Positions 63,476 through 64,000 of a stretch of 64,000 nt of DNA are shown piece after piece. A program made the translations under genes and the position numbers. The DNA is taken from positions 186,001-250,000 of the forward strand of contig CAISEP010000016.1 in assembly GCA_903884425.1 (NCBI GenBank), given 5' to 3'. This DNA is from an uncultured Caulobacterales bacterium. Its GTDB lineage: Bacteria > Pseudomonadota > Alphaproteobacteria > Caulobacterales > Caulobacteraceae. Position 1 is the stretch's first letter; each line of letters opens with the position of its first letter. Under the pieces are notes generated by a model, which saw only the letters and a list, made by a program, of their open reading frames with translations, did no database searches and had not been told where the DNA came from.

Positions 63476-64000
63476 CGGCCCACCTCCTGCAGGGCGGCCT
63501 TGATCAGGGCGCTGAGCGCCGGGTCAGGGCCCAGGCGCTGCTCCGCCGTCTCCACCGCCCGGCGGGCCGCGGATTCGGCAATGCCCAGGCCCAGAAGCGC
63601 GGCCACGGCCTCCCCCGACGCCCGCACCACGGGGGACGCGGACGGGGACGGGCCCGCCGCGTCCGGACCGATGGACAGACCGGCGGCCAGGGGCTTGCCC
63701 TTCAGCTCGGTGACGATGCGCTGGGCGAGCTTGGGTCCCACCCCGCTGGCCCGGGCCACGGCGGCCTTGTCGTCGCGGACCACCGCCGCGGCCAGCTCCG
63801 CCGGCGGCAGGATGTCGAGGACGGCCAGCGCCGCCTTGGGCCCCACCCCCTGGATGGCCTGCAGGGAGACGAAGGCCGCGCGATCGGACTTGGACAGGAA
63901 GCCGAACAGGCGGGTGCCGTCCTCCCGGGTCTGGCTCTCGATGTGCAGCACCACCGGCTCGCCCAGGGGCGGCAGGCGGGTGAGGGTGCGGGTGCCGCAG
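63472..64000 (-). CDS. ruvA: Holliday junction helicase subunit RuvA (5' end beyond window)
   Basis: RuvA binds the junction and loads RuvB. The visible part begins inside domain I ([22 protein letters not shown]) and runs through the helix-hairpin-helix repeats ([33 protein letters not shown]) to the RuvB-binding domain III and stop. Internal ATG/GTG codons near 63950 are not the true start, since the frame continues to the window edge with family sequence. The start lies to the right. Confidence 0.95.
   Translation of the reverse strand, partial: CGTRTLTRLPPLGEPVVLHIESQTREDGTRLFGFLSKSDRAAFVSLQAIQGVGPKAALAVLDILPPAELAAAVVRDDKAAVARASGVGPKLAQRIVTELKGKPLAAGLSIGPDAAGPSPSASPVVRASGEAVAALLGLGIAESAARRAVETAEQRLGPDPALSALIKAALQEVGR

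Noticed and set aside
63472-63954. Complete short RuvA starting inside the window
   Set aside because: The frame stays open to the window edge and upstream residues match RuvA domain I, so the gene is cut, not short.

Overview
The window is GC-rich chromosomal DNA of a flagellated alphaproteobacterium, probably of the broad Rhodospirillales group. Markers are SciP (DUF1153), a TrcR-type regulator (DUF1013), ChvG/ChvI with a short HprK, split PntAA/PntAB, COQ9, class I lysyl-tRNA synthetase and an aa3-oxidase subunit IV. It looks like stable core genome: no tRNA, rRNA, insertion sequence, phage or CRISPR was found. It contains about 66 protein genes, mostly tightly packed and often overlapping by 4 bases. 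The genus cannot be fixed from sequence alone.

1-10.4 kb is a flagellar block. fliG (cut by the left edge) and fliF run leftward. sciP follows, and then the hook operon fliK-flgD-flgE, also leftward. flgK-flgL run rightward. Two sigma-54-type promoters face away from each other between fliK and flgK, with palindromic TGCCGGG-type elements around them. CtrA-like boxes precede fliF and sciP. This resembles the Caulobacter flagellar hierarchy.

10.4-24.4 kb holds housekeeping genes: rpmJ, a lytic transglycosylase, an MFS exporter, oxidase subunit IV with pntAA-pntAB-pntB, a two-gene ABC exporter, rpsU (apparently with an ATC start), COQ9, purE-purK, a small diguanylate cyclase, two DUF465 proteins and trcR.

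24.6-33.1 kb holds an M28 peptidase, a DUF983 protein, a Kdo-hydroxylase-like enzyme, a DUF350 membrane protein with a degenerate protease, and the leftward envelope-stress/PTS operon chvI-chvG-hprK-EIIA-HPr, which lacks rapZ.

33.2-53.6 kb starts with a large unrecognised protein beside a perfect CtrA box. It continues with Kup (His-rich N-terminus), an Rrf2 regulator with a flavodoxin-like reductase and a clear operator, SDR enzymes, class I LysRS, the pterin genes queD, folM-like and folB, an ABC-F ATPase, RF3, a helical repeat protein, a DUF2336 protein, and a nitrate/sulfonate/taurine-type ABC importer whose binding protein lies about 7 kb from its ATPase and permease.

53.6-64 kb is almost entirely leftward: ruvA-ruvB-ybgC, tolQ-tolR-tolA-tolB-pal-cpoB (envelope constriction), then tilS and an XdhC-family gene where ftsH often lies. 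I see no clear new multi-gene defence or biosynthetic system. The best leads are regulatory (CtrA and sigma-54 sites, the rpsU start, the pntAA ribosome-site hairpin, the Rrf2 operator) and a few uncharacterised proteins.
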